A model generated the notes under the pieces. It was not told where the DNA came from. It saw only the letters and a program-made list of their open reading frames with translations, and did no database searches. DNA of 64,000 nt, from assembly GCA_009773355.1 (NCBI GenBank), contig WRPG01000011.1, positions 116,091 to 180,090 of the forward strand. The letters run 5' to 3'. The first letter of the stretch is position 1; the number at the start of each line of letters is the position of its first letter. The stretch comes from Limisphaerales bacterium (GTDB lineage Bacteria > Verrucomicrobiota > Verrucomicrobiia > Limisphaerales > SXTU01). Below are positions 27,523 through 36,669 of the stretch, one piece after another. A program made the position numbers and the translations under genes.

Positions 27523-29016
27523 ATGCTCGCCTGGACCATCTACCTCTCCTTCGCCGGCGCGCTCGCGTGCCTGCTGACGCCGCGCGCGAATCCGCGCGCG
27601 ACGCGGGCGGTAGCGCTCGGGACGGCGCTGGCCGGGCTGCTCTGCGGCTTGATGGGCGCGGTGCAGTTCAAGCCGGAGAATGGCCTTGAAGTCATCACCA
27701 ACGTCCGCTGGATTCCCGCGCTGGGCATTGACTTCTCGCTCGCGGCGGACGGCATCAGCGTGACGCTTGTGCTGCTCACGGGCATCGCGGCGCTGGCGGG
27801 CGTGCTCTTCTCGTGGAACGTCGAGCACCGCACCAACGAGTTCTTCGCCTTTTTCTTCGCGCTCATCGGCGGCGTCTATGGCGTGTTCCTCAGCCTCGAC
27901 CTCTTCCTGCTCTTCGTGTTCTACGAGATCGCCATCGTCCCGAAATACTTCCTCATCGCCATCTGGGGTTCGACGCGGCGCGACTACGCGGCGATGAAGC
28001 TCGCGCTCTACTCGTTCATCGGCAGCGGCATGGTGCTCATCGGGATGCTCGCGGCTTACGCGGTGTCGGGACTTGCGAGCTTCGACCTGCAAGCGCTGGC
28101 GCAGCACTCCTTCGCGCCGGAGTTTCAGCGCTGGGCCTTCCCGCTGGTGTTCGTAGGCTTCGCAATTCTCGCGGGCATGTGGCCGTTCCACACCTGGGCA
28201 CCGACCGGTCACTCCGCCGCGCCGACCGCCGCCTCGATGCTGCTGGCCGGCGTGGTGATGAAGCTCGGCGCTTACGGATGCCTGCGCGTGGCGATGACGC
28301 TCTTCCCCGAGGGCCTCAAGATGTGGCAGACCGAACTCGCCGCGCTCGCCGTCACGGGCATTGTCTATGGCGCGCTCGTGGCGCTGGTGCAGAAGGACTT
28401 CAAGTTCGTCATCGGCTATTCGAGCGTGAGCCACATGGGCTTCGTGCTGCTGGGGTTGGCGACGCTCAACCTCGTCGGCTGGAGCGGTGCGGTGCTGCAA
28501 ATGTTCTCGCACGGCATTATCGCAGGCCTGCTGTTCGGCGTGGTGGGCCGGATGGTTTATGACCGCGCGCACACGCGGGAGCTGGACGCGCTGGAAGGCA
28601 TGGGCTTGCTGAAGGCGATGCCGTTCGCGGCGGTGACGTTCGTCATCGCGGGCTTCGCCTCGATGGGCATGCCGGGCTTCAGCGGGTTCATCGCGGAGCT
28701 GCAGGTGCTCATCGGCGCGTGGCAGGCGTTCCCCAAGCTCGCCATCATCGCGGGCGTCGGCATCATGGTCGGCGTGGTCTATACGCTCAAGACCACGGCG
28801 AAAGTTTTCTTCCCGGACAAGACTGCCGAAGCTGAACTTCACCATGACCACGGGCGCGAGCTGGACCCCATCTCGGTTCAGGAGCGTCTAGGCGCGGCGC
28901 TGCTGATTCTCTGCACGCTCGTCATCGGCCTGCACCCGCGGCTGTTGCTCGACCTCATTGTGCCCAGTTTCCAATCCCCGCTCTTCGACGGGCTGAGAAA
29001 GGTGGCCGGCCTGTGA
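27523..29016 (+). CDS. nuoM: NADH-quinone oxidoreductase subunit M (copy 2)
   Basis: LDLFLLFVFYEIAIVPKYFLIAIWGSTRRDYAAMKLALYSFIGS, MWPFHTWAPTGHSAAPTAASMLLAGVVMKLGAYG. Confidence 0.9.
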   Translation: MLAWTIYLSFAGALACLLTPRANPRATRAVALGTALAGLLCGLMGAVQFKPENGLEVITNVRWIPALGIDFSLAADGISVTLVLLTGIAALAGVLFSWNVEHRTNEFFAFFFALIGGVYGVFLSLDLFLLFVFYEIAIVPKYFLIAIWGSTRRDYAAMKLALYSFIGSGMVLIGMLAAYAVSGLASFDLQALAQHSFAPEFQRWAFPLVFVGFAILAGMWPFHTWAPTGHSAAPTAASMLLAGVVMKLGAYGCLRVAMTLFPEGLKMWQTELAALAVTGIVYGALVALVQKDFKFVIGYSSVSHMGFVLLGLATLNLVGWSGAVLQMFSHGIIAGLLFGVVGRMVYDRAHTRELDALEGMGLLKAMPFAAVTFVIAGFASMGMPGFSGFIAELQVLIGAWQAFPKLAIIAGVGIMVGVVYTLKTTAKVFFPDKTAEAELHHDHGRELDPISVQERLGAALLILCTLVIGLHPRLLLDLIVPSFQSPLFDGLRKVAGL

Positions 29017-30506
29017 ACTCCGCCGACTACCTCACCCTGTTCACCGCGCTCGCGCCGGAGGTCATCGTCGTGCTCACGGCGCTGCTGGTCCTCGCTGCCG
29101 ACCTGCTTGGCATGCAGGACACCCCGCGCTCCTACCGCATGAGCATCGCGGCGGGGCTGACCACCGTCGGCTGCGCCGGGGCGGCGGGCTGGATGTTCCT
29201 GAACCCGACCGTCGGCAACTGGCACGGCGGGATGTTCGTCATTGACCCGCTCAACGAGGTGGTGAAGGCCATCATCCTGCTGCTGACTGTGTTCACCGCG
29301 ATGCTCTCGGTGGAGGCGAAGTTCACCCGGCACTGCGGGGAATATTTCGCCCTGCTGCTGCTGGCAACGGTCGGCATGATGGTGCTCGCGAGCACCGAGG
29401 ACTTGCTGATGATTTTCGCCTCGCTGGAGCTGGTCAGCCTCTCGCTCTACATCCTCGTCGCGTTCGACAAGTCCAGCCGCGCGTCCGCCGAGGCGGCGAT
29501 GAAATACTTCCTGTTCGGCGGCATGAGCGCGGCATTCCTGCTCTTCGGCTTCAGCCTGCTCTACGGCCTCACCGGAACGACGAATGTGTCGCGCATGGCC
29601 CACAAGGTTTTCACGCTCGGCCCCGACCCGCTGGCGACCGTGGCGCTGGTGATGATCGTCATCGGCTTCGGCTTCAAGATTGCGGCGGTGCCGTTCCACT
29701 TGTGGGCGCCGGACGCGTATCAAGGAGCGCCGCTGCCGTGCGCCGCGTTCATCGCCAGCGGCTCGAAGGTCGCGAGCTTCTTCGTCTTCGCCAAGGTCAT
29801 CCTGCTTGGCTTCGACCAGCTTGGCTGGGGCGACGGCAGCAGCGCCGCGAGCGGCTGGATTCCATTGCTGTCCATCGTGGCGGCGCTCTCGATGGTGCTG
29901 GGCAACCTCGCTGCCATACGGCAGACGAGCGTCCGTCGGCTGCTCGCCTATTCGGCCATCGCGCACGCGGGCTATATGCTCATCGGCTTCCTCGCGCTGG
30001 GTGGCGAGGCGTTCGCGTCGCTGCTCTTCTACGTGACGACCTACGCGCTCACGACCGTCGGCGCGTTCGGCGTGCTGGGCGTGGTCGAGGCACAGGTCGG
30101 GGGCGACCAGCTCAAGGATTTCGCCGGCCTGTCGCGCCGCGCGCCCGTGCTGGCCGCGTGTCTGATGATCTTCCTGCTCTCGCTCGCGGGCATCCCACCG
30201 CTGGCTGGCTTCTTCGGCAAGTTCTACCTCTTTGCCGCCGCGCTCACGAACGAGTCGCAGAGCCTGCCGTTCCTCTGGCTCGTCACCCTCGGCATCGCGA
30301 TGAGCTGCGTCTCGCTCTACTACTACCTGCAAGTCTTGAAACAGGTCTTCGTGGTGGAGGCTGATGAGGACGCGCGCCCGCTGTCTGTGCCGTTCCTCGT
30401 CCACGCCGTCGTGGTGCTGCTGGCTGCGGCGACCGTGCTCCTCGGCTGCATGCCCGACTGGCTGCTATACACGCTCCAACTGGCTATCGGTGAACTGGGG
30501 TGGTGA
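29013..30506 (+). CDS. nuoN: NADH-quinone oxidoreductase subunit N
   Basis: LLMIFASLELVSLSLYILVAFDKSSRASAEAAMKYFLFGGMSAAFLLFGFSLLYG, AAVPFHLWAPDAYQGAPLPCAAFIASGSK. Confidence 0.95.
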   Translation: MNSADYLTLFTALAPEVIVVLTALLVLAADLLGMQDTPRSYRMSIAAGLTTVGCAGAAGWMFLNPTVGNWHGGMFVIDPLNEVVKAIILLLTVFTAMLSVEAKFTRHCGEYFALLLLATVGMMVLASTEDLLMIFASLELVSLSLYILVAFDKSSRASAEAAMKYFLFGGMSAAFLLFGFSLLYGLTGTTNVSRMAHKVFTLGPDPLATVALVMIVIGFGFKIAAVPFHLWAPDAYQGAPLPCAAFIASGSKVASFFVFAKVILLGFDQLGWGDGSSAASGWIPLLSIVAALSMVLGNLAAIRQTSVRRLLAYSAIAHAGYMLIGFLALGGEAFASLLFYVTTYALTTVGAFGVLGVVEAQVGGDQLKDFAGLSRRAPVLAACLMIFLLSLAGIPPLAGFFGKFYLFAAALTNESQSLPFLWLVTLGIAMSCVSLYYYLQVLKQVFVVEADEDARPLSVPFLVHAVVVLLAAATVLLGCMPDWLLYTLQLAIGELGW

Positions 30507-30683
30507 TGCGGGGGCAAGGTGCTGCTTCGGGCTTCCTGATCGTTGCCTTGGCTGGGATCTCAGGGAGTTGGTGGCGAGGCATGTCGTCCTGCTTCGATAC
30601 CGTGAGTTCCCGGGCCGGTGGCTGATTTCCCGCTCGCACTTCCGCGCGGCTTTCCCATCATCAGCGCAACCGCCCCGCCGCGC

Positions 30684-32255
30684 ATGGAAACACCGCTCAC
30701 GCCCCTCGACTTCGCCCGCCGCGCCCGCCGGCTTTACCCCGAGCGGCTCGCCGTCGTGGACGGCGCGGTGCGCCTCACCTACCGGCAGTTTTTCGAGCGG
30801 TGCGACCGCTGGTCCGCCGCGCTGCAACGGCTGGGCGTTCAGCCCGGTGACCGCGTGGCTTCCATCGCGCCGAACACGCACGCGCACCTCGAATCCTTCT
30901 ACGCCGTGCCGCAGATCGGCGCGGTCACGGTGCCGATCAACTACCGGCTCACGCCCGCCGACTTCGCCTACATCCTCCGGCACAGCGGCGCGCGGGTGGT
31001 GTGCGTCCACGCCGATTACCTCGATGCCGTCGAGAGCATCAGAGCGCAGGTGCCGGAGGTGAAACACTTCATCGCCTTCGAGGGAGCGAAGCCCGGCTGG
31101 CTCGACTACGAAACCACCCTGGCCGCGTCGCCCGCCGAGTTCACCGCCGCGCCGGTCAACGAGCGTGAAATGATCTCGCTCAACTACACCAGCGGCACGA
31201 CCGCGAATCCCAAGGGCGTGATGATCACCCATCGCAACGCCCACCTGAACTGCGCGGGCCGCCTCATGCACACGCCCATGTCCTGCGCGGACCGCTACCT
31301 CTGGGTCGTCCCCATGTTCCACGCGAACGGCTGGACCTACGTCTGGACGGCCACCGCCGTCGGGGCCACGCATTATTGCCTGCGCAAGGCCGATCCGCGC
31401 CTCATCCTGGAAACCATCGCGTGCGAGGGCATCACGCTGTTCTGCGCCGCGCCCACCGTGCTCATCGGCATCGCCAACGCGCCGGAGGAACTGCGCCGTC
31501 TCGCTCCGCGCGGCGTGCGCGTGCTGACCGCCGGCGCGCCGCCCTCTGCCGCGACCATCGAACGCATCGAGGGCGAGCTGGGCTGGGAAATCACCCACGT
31601 CTATGGCCTCACGGAAGTTTCCCCCATCGTCACCCTCAGCGAGCCGCGCCCCGAGCACGCGCAGCTCGACGCCCGCCGGCGCGCCGAGATCAAGGCCCGC
31701 CAAGGCGTCGAATACCTTGCCGCCGCCGAAGTGCGGGTGGTGGACGACGAAGGTCGCGAGGTGGCCCAGGACGGCAACACGCTCGGGGAGATCATCATCC
31801 GCGGCAACGCCGTGATGGCCGGCTACTACAACGACCCGCAGGCCACTGCCGCCGCCATTCGCGACGGCTGGTTCCACAGTGGCGATGCTGCCGTGGTGCA
31901 TCCCGACGGCTACATTCAAATCCGCGACCGCTGGAAGGATGTCATCATCAGCGGCGGCGAGAACATCTCCTCTGTCGAGATCGAAGGCACATTGCTCCGC
32001 CATCCCGCCGTGCAGGAAGCTGCCGTCGTCGGCCTGCCGCACGAGAAGTGGGGCGAGACCCCGCACGCGTTCGTCGTGCTCAAGGCCGGCGCGGCGGCGA
32101 CCGCCGCGGACCTGCGCCAGTTCTGCCGCGACCAGCTCGCCCACTTCAAAGTCCCCGCCGGATTCACCTTCATTCCCGAGCTGCCCAAGACCGCCACCGG
32201 CAAAATCCAGAAATACATCCTGCGCGGCGGGCGGGCGAACGTGTCGGCGACGTGA
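30684..32255 (+). CDS. AMP-dependent acyl-CoA synthetase/ligase
   Basis: ISLNYTSGTTANPKGVMITHRN (AMP-binding), GWFHSGDAAVVHPDGYIQIRDRWKDVIISGGENISSVEIE, PKTATGKIQKYILR. Confidence 0.93.
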   Translation: METPLTPLDFARRARRLYPERLAVVDGAVRLTYRQFFERCDRWSAALQRLGVQPGDRVASIAPNTHAHLESFYAVPQIGAVTVPINYRLTPADFAYILRHSGARVVCVHADYLDAVESIRAQVPEVKHFIAFEGAKPGWLDYETTLAASPAEFTAAPVNEREMISLNYTSGTTANPKGVMITHRNAHLNCAGRLMHTPMSCADRYLWVVPMFHANGWTYVWTATAVGATHYCLRKADPRLILETIACEGITLFCAAPTVLIGIANAPEELRRLAPRGVRVLTAGAPPSAATIERIEGELGWEITHVYGLTEVSPIVTLSEPRPEHAQLDARRRAEIKARQGVEYLAAAEVRVVDDEGREVAQDGNTLGEIIIRGNAVMAGYYNDPQATAAAIRDGWFHSGDAAVVHPDGYIQIRDRWKDVIISGGENISSVEIEGTLLRHPAVQEAAVVGLPHEKWGETPHAFVVLKAGAAATAADLRQFCRDQLAHFKVPAGFTFIPELPKTATGKIQKYILRGGRANVSAT

Positions 32256-32362
32256 CCGGGGAGCGCGCCCCGGCTCCGGGTCGTGGCGGCGGTGTCTGGC
32301 GTGCGCCCGGCGAATTTCCTCCTGTCGCGCCAGTCGAAGCAGTGTATTTTCAGCGCCACTGC

Positions 32363-34891
32363 ATGAAGCTTAACGCCGCCATTGGGACGCTCGCCGCGTC
32401 CGCCGCCGCGCTGGTTGCCGCGCCGGTGGATTACGTGAGGGAAATCCAGCCGCTGCTCGCGCAGAATTGTTACCAGTGCCACGGCGCGACGCAGCCCAAG
32501 CACGGCCTGCGGCTCGACACCGCCGCCCTCGCGCTCAAGGGCGGGCAGGCCGGCCCCGCCATCAAGCCTGGCAAGTCCTCCGACAGCCTGCTGGTGCAGG
32601 TCATCTCCGGCACGCACAAAGATCTCGCGCGGATGCCTTACAAAAAGCCGCCGCTGTCCGCCGCGCAGATCGCGCTGGTGCGTCGGTGGATTGACGAGGG
32701 GGCGAAGGCCCCGGCCAATGAGGTGCCGGGGAGCAAGGCGCACTGGGCCTTCGTCGCGCCGAAGCGGCCGGCGGTGCCCACCATCGGCAATCGGCAATCG
32801 GCAATCGCCCATCCGATTGATGCTTTCATCCGTGCCCGCCTCGCGAAGGAAAAGCTCACGCCCTCGCCCGAGGCCGACCGGCCCACGCTCATCCGCCGGC
32901 TCTCGCTGGACTTGCTCGGCCTCCCGCCCAAGCCCGCTGACGTGGACGCGTTCGTGAATGACCAGTCCCCCGATGCCTACGAGAAGTTGGTCGAGCGCCT
33001 GCTGGCGTCGCCGCACTACGGCGAGCGCTGGGGCCGTTGGTGGCTGGACGTGGCCCGCTACGCGGACTCGAATGGCTACAGCATTGACGCGCCGCGCACC
33101 ATCTGGCGCTACCGCGACTGGGTCATCGCCGCGCTGAACCGCGATTTGCCGTTCGACCAGTTCACCATCGAGCAGCTCGCCGGCGACATGCTGCCCAACG
33201 CGACGATGGAGCAGAAGGTTGCGACGGGCTTCCATCGCAACACGCAGATCAACCAGGAGGGCGGCATTGACAAGGAGCAGTTCCGCCTCGAGTCCGTCGT
33301 GGACCGCGTGAACACCACCGGCGCGGCGTGGTTGGGCCTGACGGTGGGCTGCATGCAGTGCCACGACCACAAGTTCGACCCGCTCCTGCAGAAGGAGTAT
33401 TACGGCCTCTTTGCGATGCTGAACAACCAGGACGAGCCGGATCTCCCGCTCGTGTCGGCCGACCAGGCGAAGCATGTGGCCGAAATCGAGGCGAGAGTGG
33501 CGGGCTACATCGCGGACCTGTTCAAGAAGGACGCCGGCATCGTGGACCGCGAGTTGAAGTGGGAGACCAGCATGACGCCCGAGCAGCGGCAGGCGATGCC
33601 GCAGCTCTGGCGGGAAGTCTTCGACGTGCCGCCCACGCAGCGCACGGACGCGCAGAAGCTCGTGATGGTCACGTCCTACGTCGAGCACGCGGCGGAGAAC
33701 AAGACGCACCAGGCGGCCATCAAGAAGTTCCGCGCTGAGAAGCCCAAGGTGGAGACGACGATGGTCATGCGCGAGGCCGCAAAGGCCCGCCGCACCTACC
33801 TGCACATCAAGGGCGACTTCACCCGCGACGGTGGCGATGTGAAGGCGCACTTCCCGAGCGCGCTGCATCCCTTCAAGGGCGTAGCCGACCGCGAGCCGAA
33901 TCGCCTCGACCTCGCGCACTGGCTGGTGGACGAGGCGAACCCGCTCACCGCGCGTGTCGTGGTGAACCGCGTCTGGCAGCAGTATTTCGGCAAGGGTCTC
34001 GTGGACACGGAGAATGATTTTGGCACGCAAGGCTCGCTGCCGAGCCATCCGGAGTTGTTGGACTGGCTGGCGGTGGAGTTTCAAAAACCTTCCGGTAGCA
34101 GCCGAGGTAACGAGGCTCCGTCTGAGAAGGCAGCTAGTCAGAGTCTCCTCACGTCGGCTGCTACCCGGCCTTGGAGTTTGAAAGGCCTTCACCGACTCAT
34201 CGTCACCAGCGCCACCTACCGCCAGTCTTCCGCCGTGCGCGCCGACCTCCAGCGCGTGGATGCGAACAACAAGCTGCTCGCCCGCCAGAACCGGCTGCGT
34301 CTCGACGCTGAAATCGTCCGCGACGTGGGCCTCACCGCGAGTGGCCTGCTCACGCCGACACTGGGCGGGCCGAGCGTGTATCCACCGATTCCCGAGAACG
34401 CGATGGCGCTCGGCCAGCGCAAGCAGCCCTGGCCCACGAGCACTGGCCCCGACCGCTTCCGGCGCGGGCTTTACACGTTCTACTATCGCGCGACGCCGCC
34501 GCCGTCCATGAACGTCTTCGACGCGCCCGATGGCTACAGCACCTGCACGCGTCGCATCCGCAGCAACACACCGTTGCAAGCGCTCGCGCTGCTGAACGAC
34601 ACGGCTTACGTGGAGTTCGCTGAGGGGCTGGCGACGCGGGTGTTGAAGGAAGTTCCCGCCAACGACACGACCCGGCTCGAACACGCCTTCCGCCTCTGCC
34701 TTGCGCGCAAGCCGAGCGCGACGGAGGCAACGCGCCTTGGCGAACTGCTCAAGGCTGAAACCGCCAGCGTGACCGACGCGGAGGTGAAGGCCGTGAAGGC
34801 TCCCGCCGGCGTGGAGCCGAAACAGTTTGCCGCGTGGACGACGGTGGCGCGGGTGCTGTTGAATTTGGATGAAGCTATTACACGAGAATGA
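32363..34891 (+). CDS. PSCyt1/DUF1549/DUF1553 domain protein, contains an in-frame palindromic repeat insertion
   Basis: VDYVREIQPLLAQNCYQCHG (cytochrome-like), RWGRWWLDVARYADSNGY, NRVWQQYFGKGLVDTENDFGTQG. Confidence 0.92.
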   Translation: MKLNAAIGTLAASAAALVAAPVDYVREIQPLLAQNCYQCHGATQPKHGLRLDTAALALKGGQAGPAIKPGKSSDSLLVQVISGTHKDLARMPYKKPPLSAAQIALVRRWIDEGAKAPANEVPGSKAHWAFVAPKRPAVPTIGNRQSAIAHPIDAFIRARLAKEKLTPSPEADRPTLIRRLSLDLLGLPPKPADVDAFVNDQSPDAYEKLVERLLASPHYGERWGRWWLDVARYADSNGYSIDAPRTIWRYRDWVIAALNRDLPFDQFTIEQLAGDMLPNATMEQKVATGFHRNTQINQEGGIDKEQFRLESVVDRVNTTGAAWLGLTVGCMQCHDHKFDPLLQKEYYGLFAMLNNQDEPDLPLVSADQAKHVAEIEARVAGYIADLFKKDAGIVDRELKWETSMTPEQRQAMPQLWREVFDVPPTQRTDAQKLVMVTSYVEHAAENKTHQAAIKKFRAEKPKVETTMVMREAAKARRTYLHIKGDFTRDGGDVKAHFPSALHPFKGVADREPNRLDLAHWLVDEANPLTARVVVNRVWQQYFGKGLVDTENDFGTQGSLPSHPELLDWLAVEFQKPSGSSRGNEAPSEKAASQSLLTSAATRPWSLKGLHRLIVTSATYRQSSAVRADLQRVDANNKLLARQNRLRLDAEIVRDVGLTASGLLTPTLGGPSVYPPIPENAMALGQRKQPWPTSTGPDRFRRGLYTFYYRATPPPSMNVFDAPDGYSTCTRRIRSNTPLQALALLNDTAYVEFAEGLATRVLKEVPANDTTRLEHAFRLCLARKPSATEATRLGELLKAETASVTDAEVKAVKAPAGVEPKQFAAWTTVARVLLNLDEAITRE
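34095..34164. repeat. GTAG...CTAC palindromic element (family A) inside the DUF1553 coding region
   Basis: GTAGCAGCCGAGGTAACGAGGCTC...GAGTCTCCTCACGTCGGCTGCTAC, arms about 20/24 complementary. Confidence 0.8.
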
Positions 34892-34904
34892 TCGGAGTCC
34901 CTCT

Positions 34905-35050
34905 CATTAGCACCCGGCTTCAGCCGGGTGTGATCGGCGCACCAGAGGTCGGAGCCGTTTCAACGGCTTCGGCTCACGACGGACAAACCGTTGAAACGGT
35001 TTGTCCTGCCGTCGGCGACGCTGACACCCGGCTGAAGCCGGGTGCTAATG
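34905..35050. repeat. 146-bp nested palindromic element with perfect 27-bp terminal inverted repeats (family C)
   Basis: CATTAGCACCCGGCTTCAGCCGGGTGT ... ACACCCGGCTGAAGCCGGGTGCTAATG; inner palindromes GCCGTTTCAACGGC and AAACCGTTGAAACGGTTT. Confidence 0.92.
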
Positions 35051-35083
35051 AAAGGGCCAACCGACACACGCTCTGATTTCCGC

Positions 35084-36529
35084 ATGAACCACGAACCGCA
35101 AAACCCACTTCTAGCGACCACCCGCCGCCATTTCTTCAACCGCTGCGGCATGGGCCTCGGCTCCGTCGCGCTGGCGTCGCTGATGGCTGACAAGGCGAAG
35201 GCCGTGGTGCCGAAGCTGGTGAATCCCTTTGCGCCAAAGGGCGGGCACGCCACGGCCAAGGCCAAGCGCGTCATCTACCTGTTCATGGCCGGCGGGCCGA
35301 GCCAGTTGGAGCTGTTCGACTACAAGCCCAAGCTCGTCGAGTTGAACGGGCAGCCCATCCCGCAGAGCTACATCGAGGGCAAGCGCTTCGCGTTCATGGG
35401 CAGCAGCCACGGCGTGAAGTGCCTCGGCACGCGCAAGCACTTCGAGCGGCGCGGGCAGGCGGGCACCTGGATCAGCGACATGCTGCCTTACACCAGCGGC
35501 GTGGCGGACGACATCGCGGTGGTCACGACCTGCGCGACGAACCTCTTCAACCACGCGCCGGCCAAGCTGTTCATGAACACCGGCTCGGGGCAGTTCGGGC
35601 GGCCGAGCCTCGGTGCGTGGGCGACTTACGGCATCGGCAGCGAGGCGAATGATTTGCCGGGCTTCGTCGTGTTGCAGAGCGGGCCGCGCGGGCCGCGTGG
35701 CGGCGCGGTGAACTGGGGCAGCGGCTTCCTCCCGACGACGTTCCAGGGCGTTCCGCTGCGCGGGCAGGGCGAGCCGATTCTCAACCTCACCAGTCCCGCC
35801 GGCATCACCGCCGCTCGCCAGCGCCGCACGCTCGACGCGGTGCGCGACCTGAACCTCCAGCGCCTCGTCGCGACCGGTGACGACGAAATCAACACACGCA
35901 TTTCCGCCTACGAGATGGCGTATCGGATGCAGTCCAGTGCGCCGGAGCTGATAGATATTTCCGGCGAGAGCAAGGCCACGCTGGATCTCTACGGCGTGGA
36001 CCCGGCCAAGCCGTCCTTCGCGCGGAACTGCCTGCTGGCGCGGCGGCTCATTGAGCGCGGCACGCGCTTCGTGCAGCTCTACCACACGAACTGGGACAGC
36101 CACGGCGGCCCCGGCGAGACGCTGGAGGATGATTTTCCGAAGGTGGTGAAGGACGTGGATCAGGGCTGCGCCGCGCTGGTGAAGGACTTGAAGGCGCGGG
36201 GTCTGCTGGAAGACACGCTCGTCATCTGGGGCGGCGAATTTGGCCGCACGCCGATGGGCGAGAACCGCGACAAGACCGGTCGCAACCATCACATTGACGC
36301 GTTCTCGATGTGGTTCGCCGGCGGCGGCATCAAGGGCGGCCAGACCGTGGGCGAGACGGACGAACTGGGCTTCGGCGTCGCGCACGACCGCTGCCACGTC
36401 CACGACCTGCACGCGACGATCCTGCACCTGCTCGGCCTCGACCATCTCAAACTCACCTTCCGCTTCCAAGGCCGCGACTATCGGCTGACGGATGTTCACG
36501 GCGAGCTGATCCACAAGCTGCTGGCGTAG
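35084..36529 (+). CDS. DUF1501 domain-containing protein
   Basis: TRRHFFNRCGMGLGSVALASLMADKAKA Tat-like leader; VIYLFMAGGPSQLELFDYKPKL; LVIWGGEFGRTPMGE. Confidence 0.93.
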   Translation: MNHEPQNPLLATTRRHFFNRCGMGLGSVALASLMADKAKAVVPKLVNPFAPKGGHATAKAKRVIYLFMAGGPSQLELFDYKPKLVELNGQPIPQSYIEGKRFAFMGSSHGVKCLGTRKHFERRGQAGTWISDMLPYTSGVADDIAVVTTCATNLFNHAPAKLFMNTGSGQFGRPSLGAWATYGIGSEANDLPGFVVLQSGPRGPRGGAVNWGSGFLPTTFQGVPLRGQGEPILNLTSPAGITAARQRRTLDAVRDLNLQRLVATGDDEINTRISAYEMAYRMQSSAPELIDISGESKATLDLYGVDPAKPSFARNCLLARRLIERGTRFVQLYHTNWDSHGGPGETLEDDFPKVVKDVDQGCAALVKDLKARGLLEDTLVIWGGEFGRTPMGENRDKTGRNHHIDAFSMWFAGGGIKGGQTVGETDELGFGVAHDRCHVHDLHATILHLLGLDHLKLTFRFQGRDYRLTDVHGELIHKLLA

Positions 36530-36601
36530 CGAAGCGCGGTTTTCGCCCCGCGCTCCCCGGCACCGGTTGCCGCCCGCTTCGGAGTTTGGGCTAAAAACGG
36601 A

Positions 36602-36650
36602 CCCGCCGCGCCAACTGCAACTCGCGGGTCGCAGTTATTGGCGCGGCGGG
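36602..36650. terminator. Possible bidirectional hairpin between DUF1501 and amtB
   Basis: CCCGCCGCGCCAA ... TTGGCGCGGCGGG perfect 13-bp stem between convergent genes. Confidence 0.5.
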
Positions 36651-36669
36651 CCGTGTCAGTCAGTTGAGC

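Noticed and set aside
26332-28851. Minus-strand 839-aa ORF opposite nuoM genes
   Set aside because: Antisense artefact; composition dominated by R/E/H/D from complement of hydrophobic codons
31916-34684. Long minus-strand ORF (922 aa) opposite the DUF1549/1553 gene
   Set aside because: Shadow ORF typical of high-GC DNA; Arg/Val/His-rich, no domain logic, while the plus strand encodes a clear conserved family
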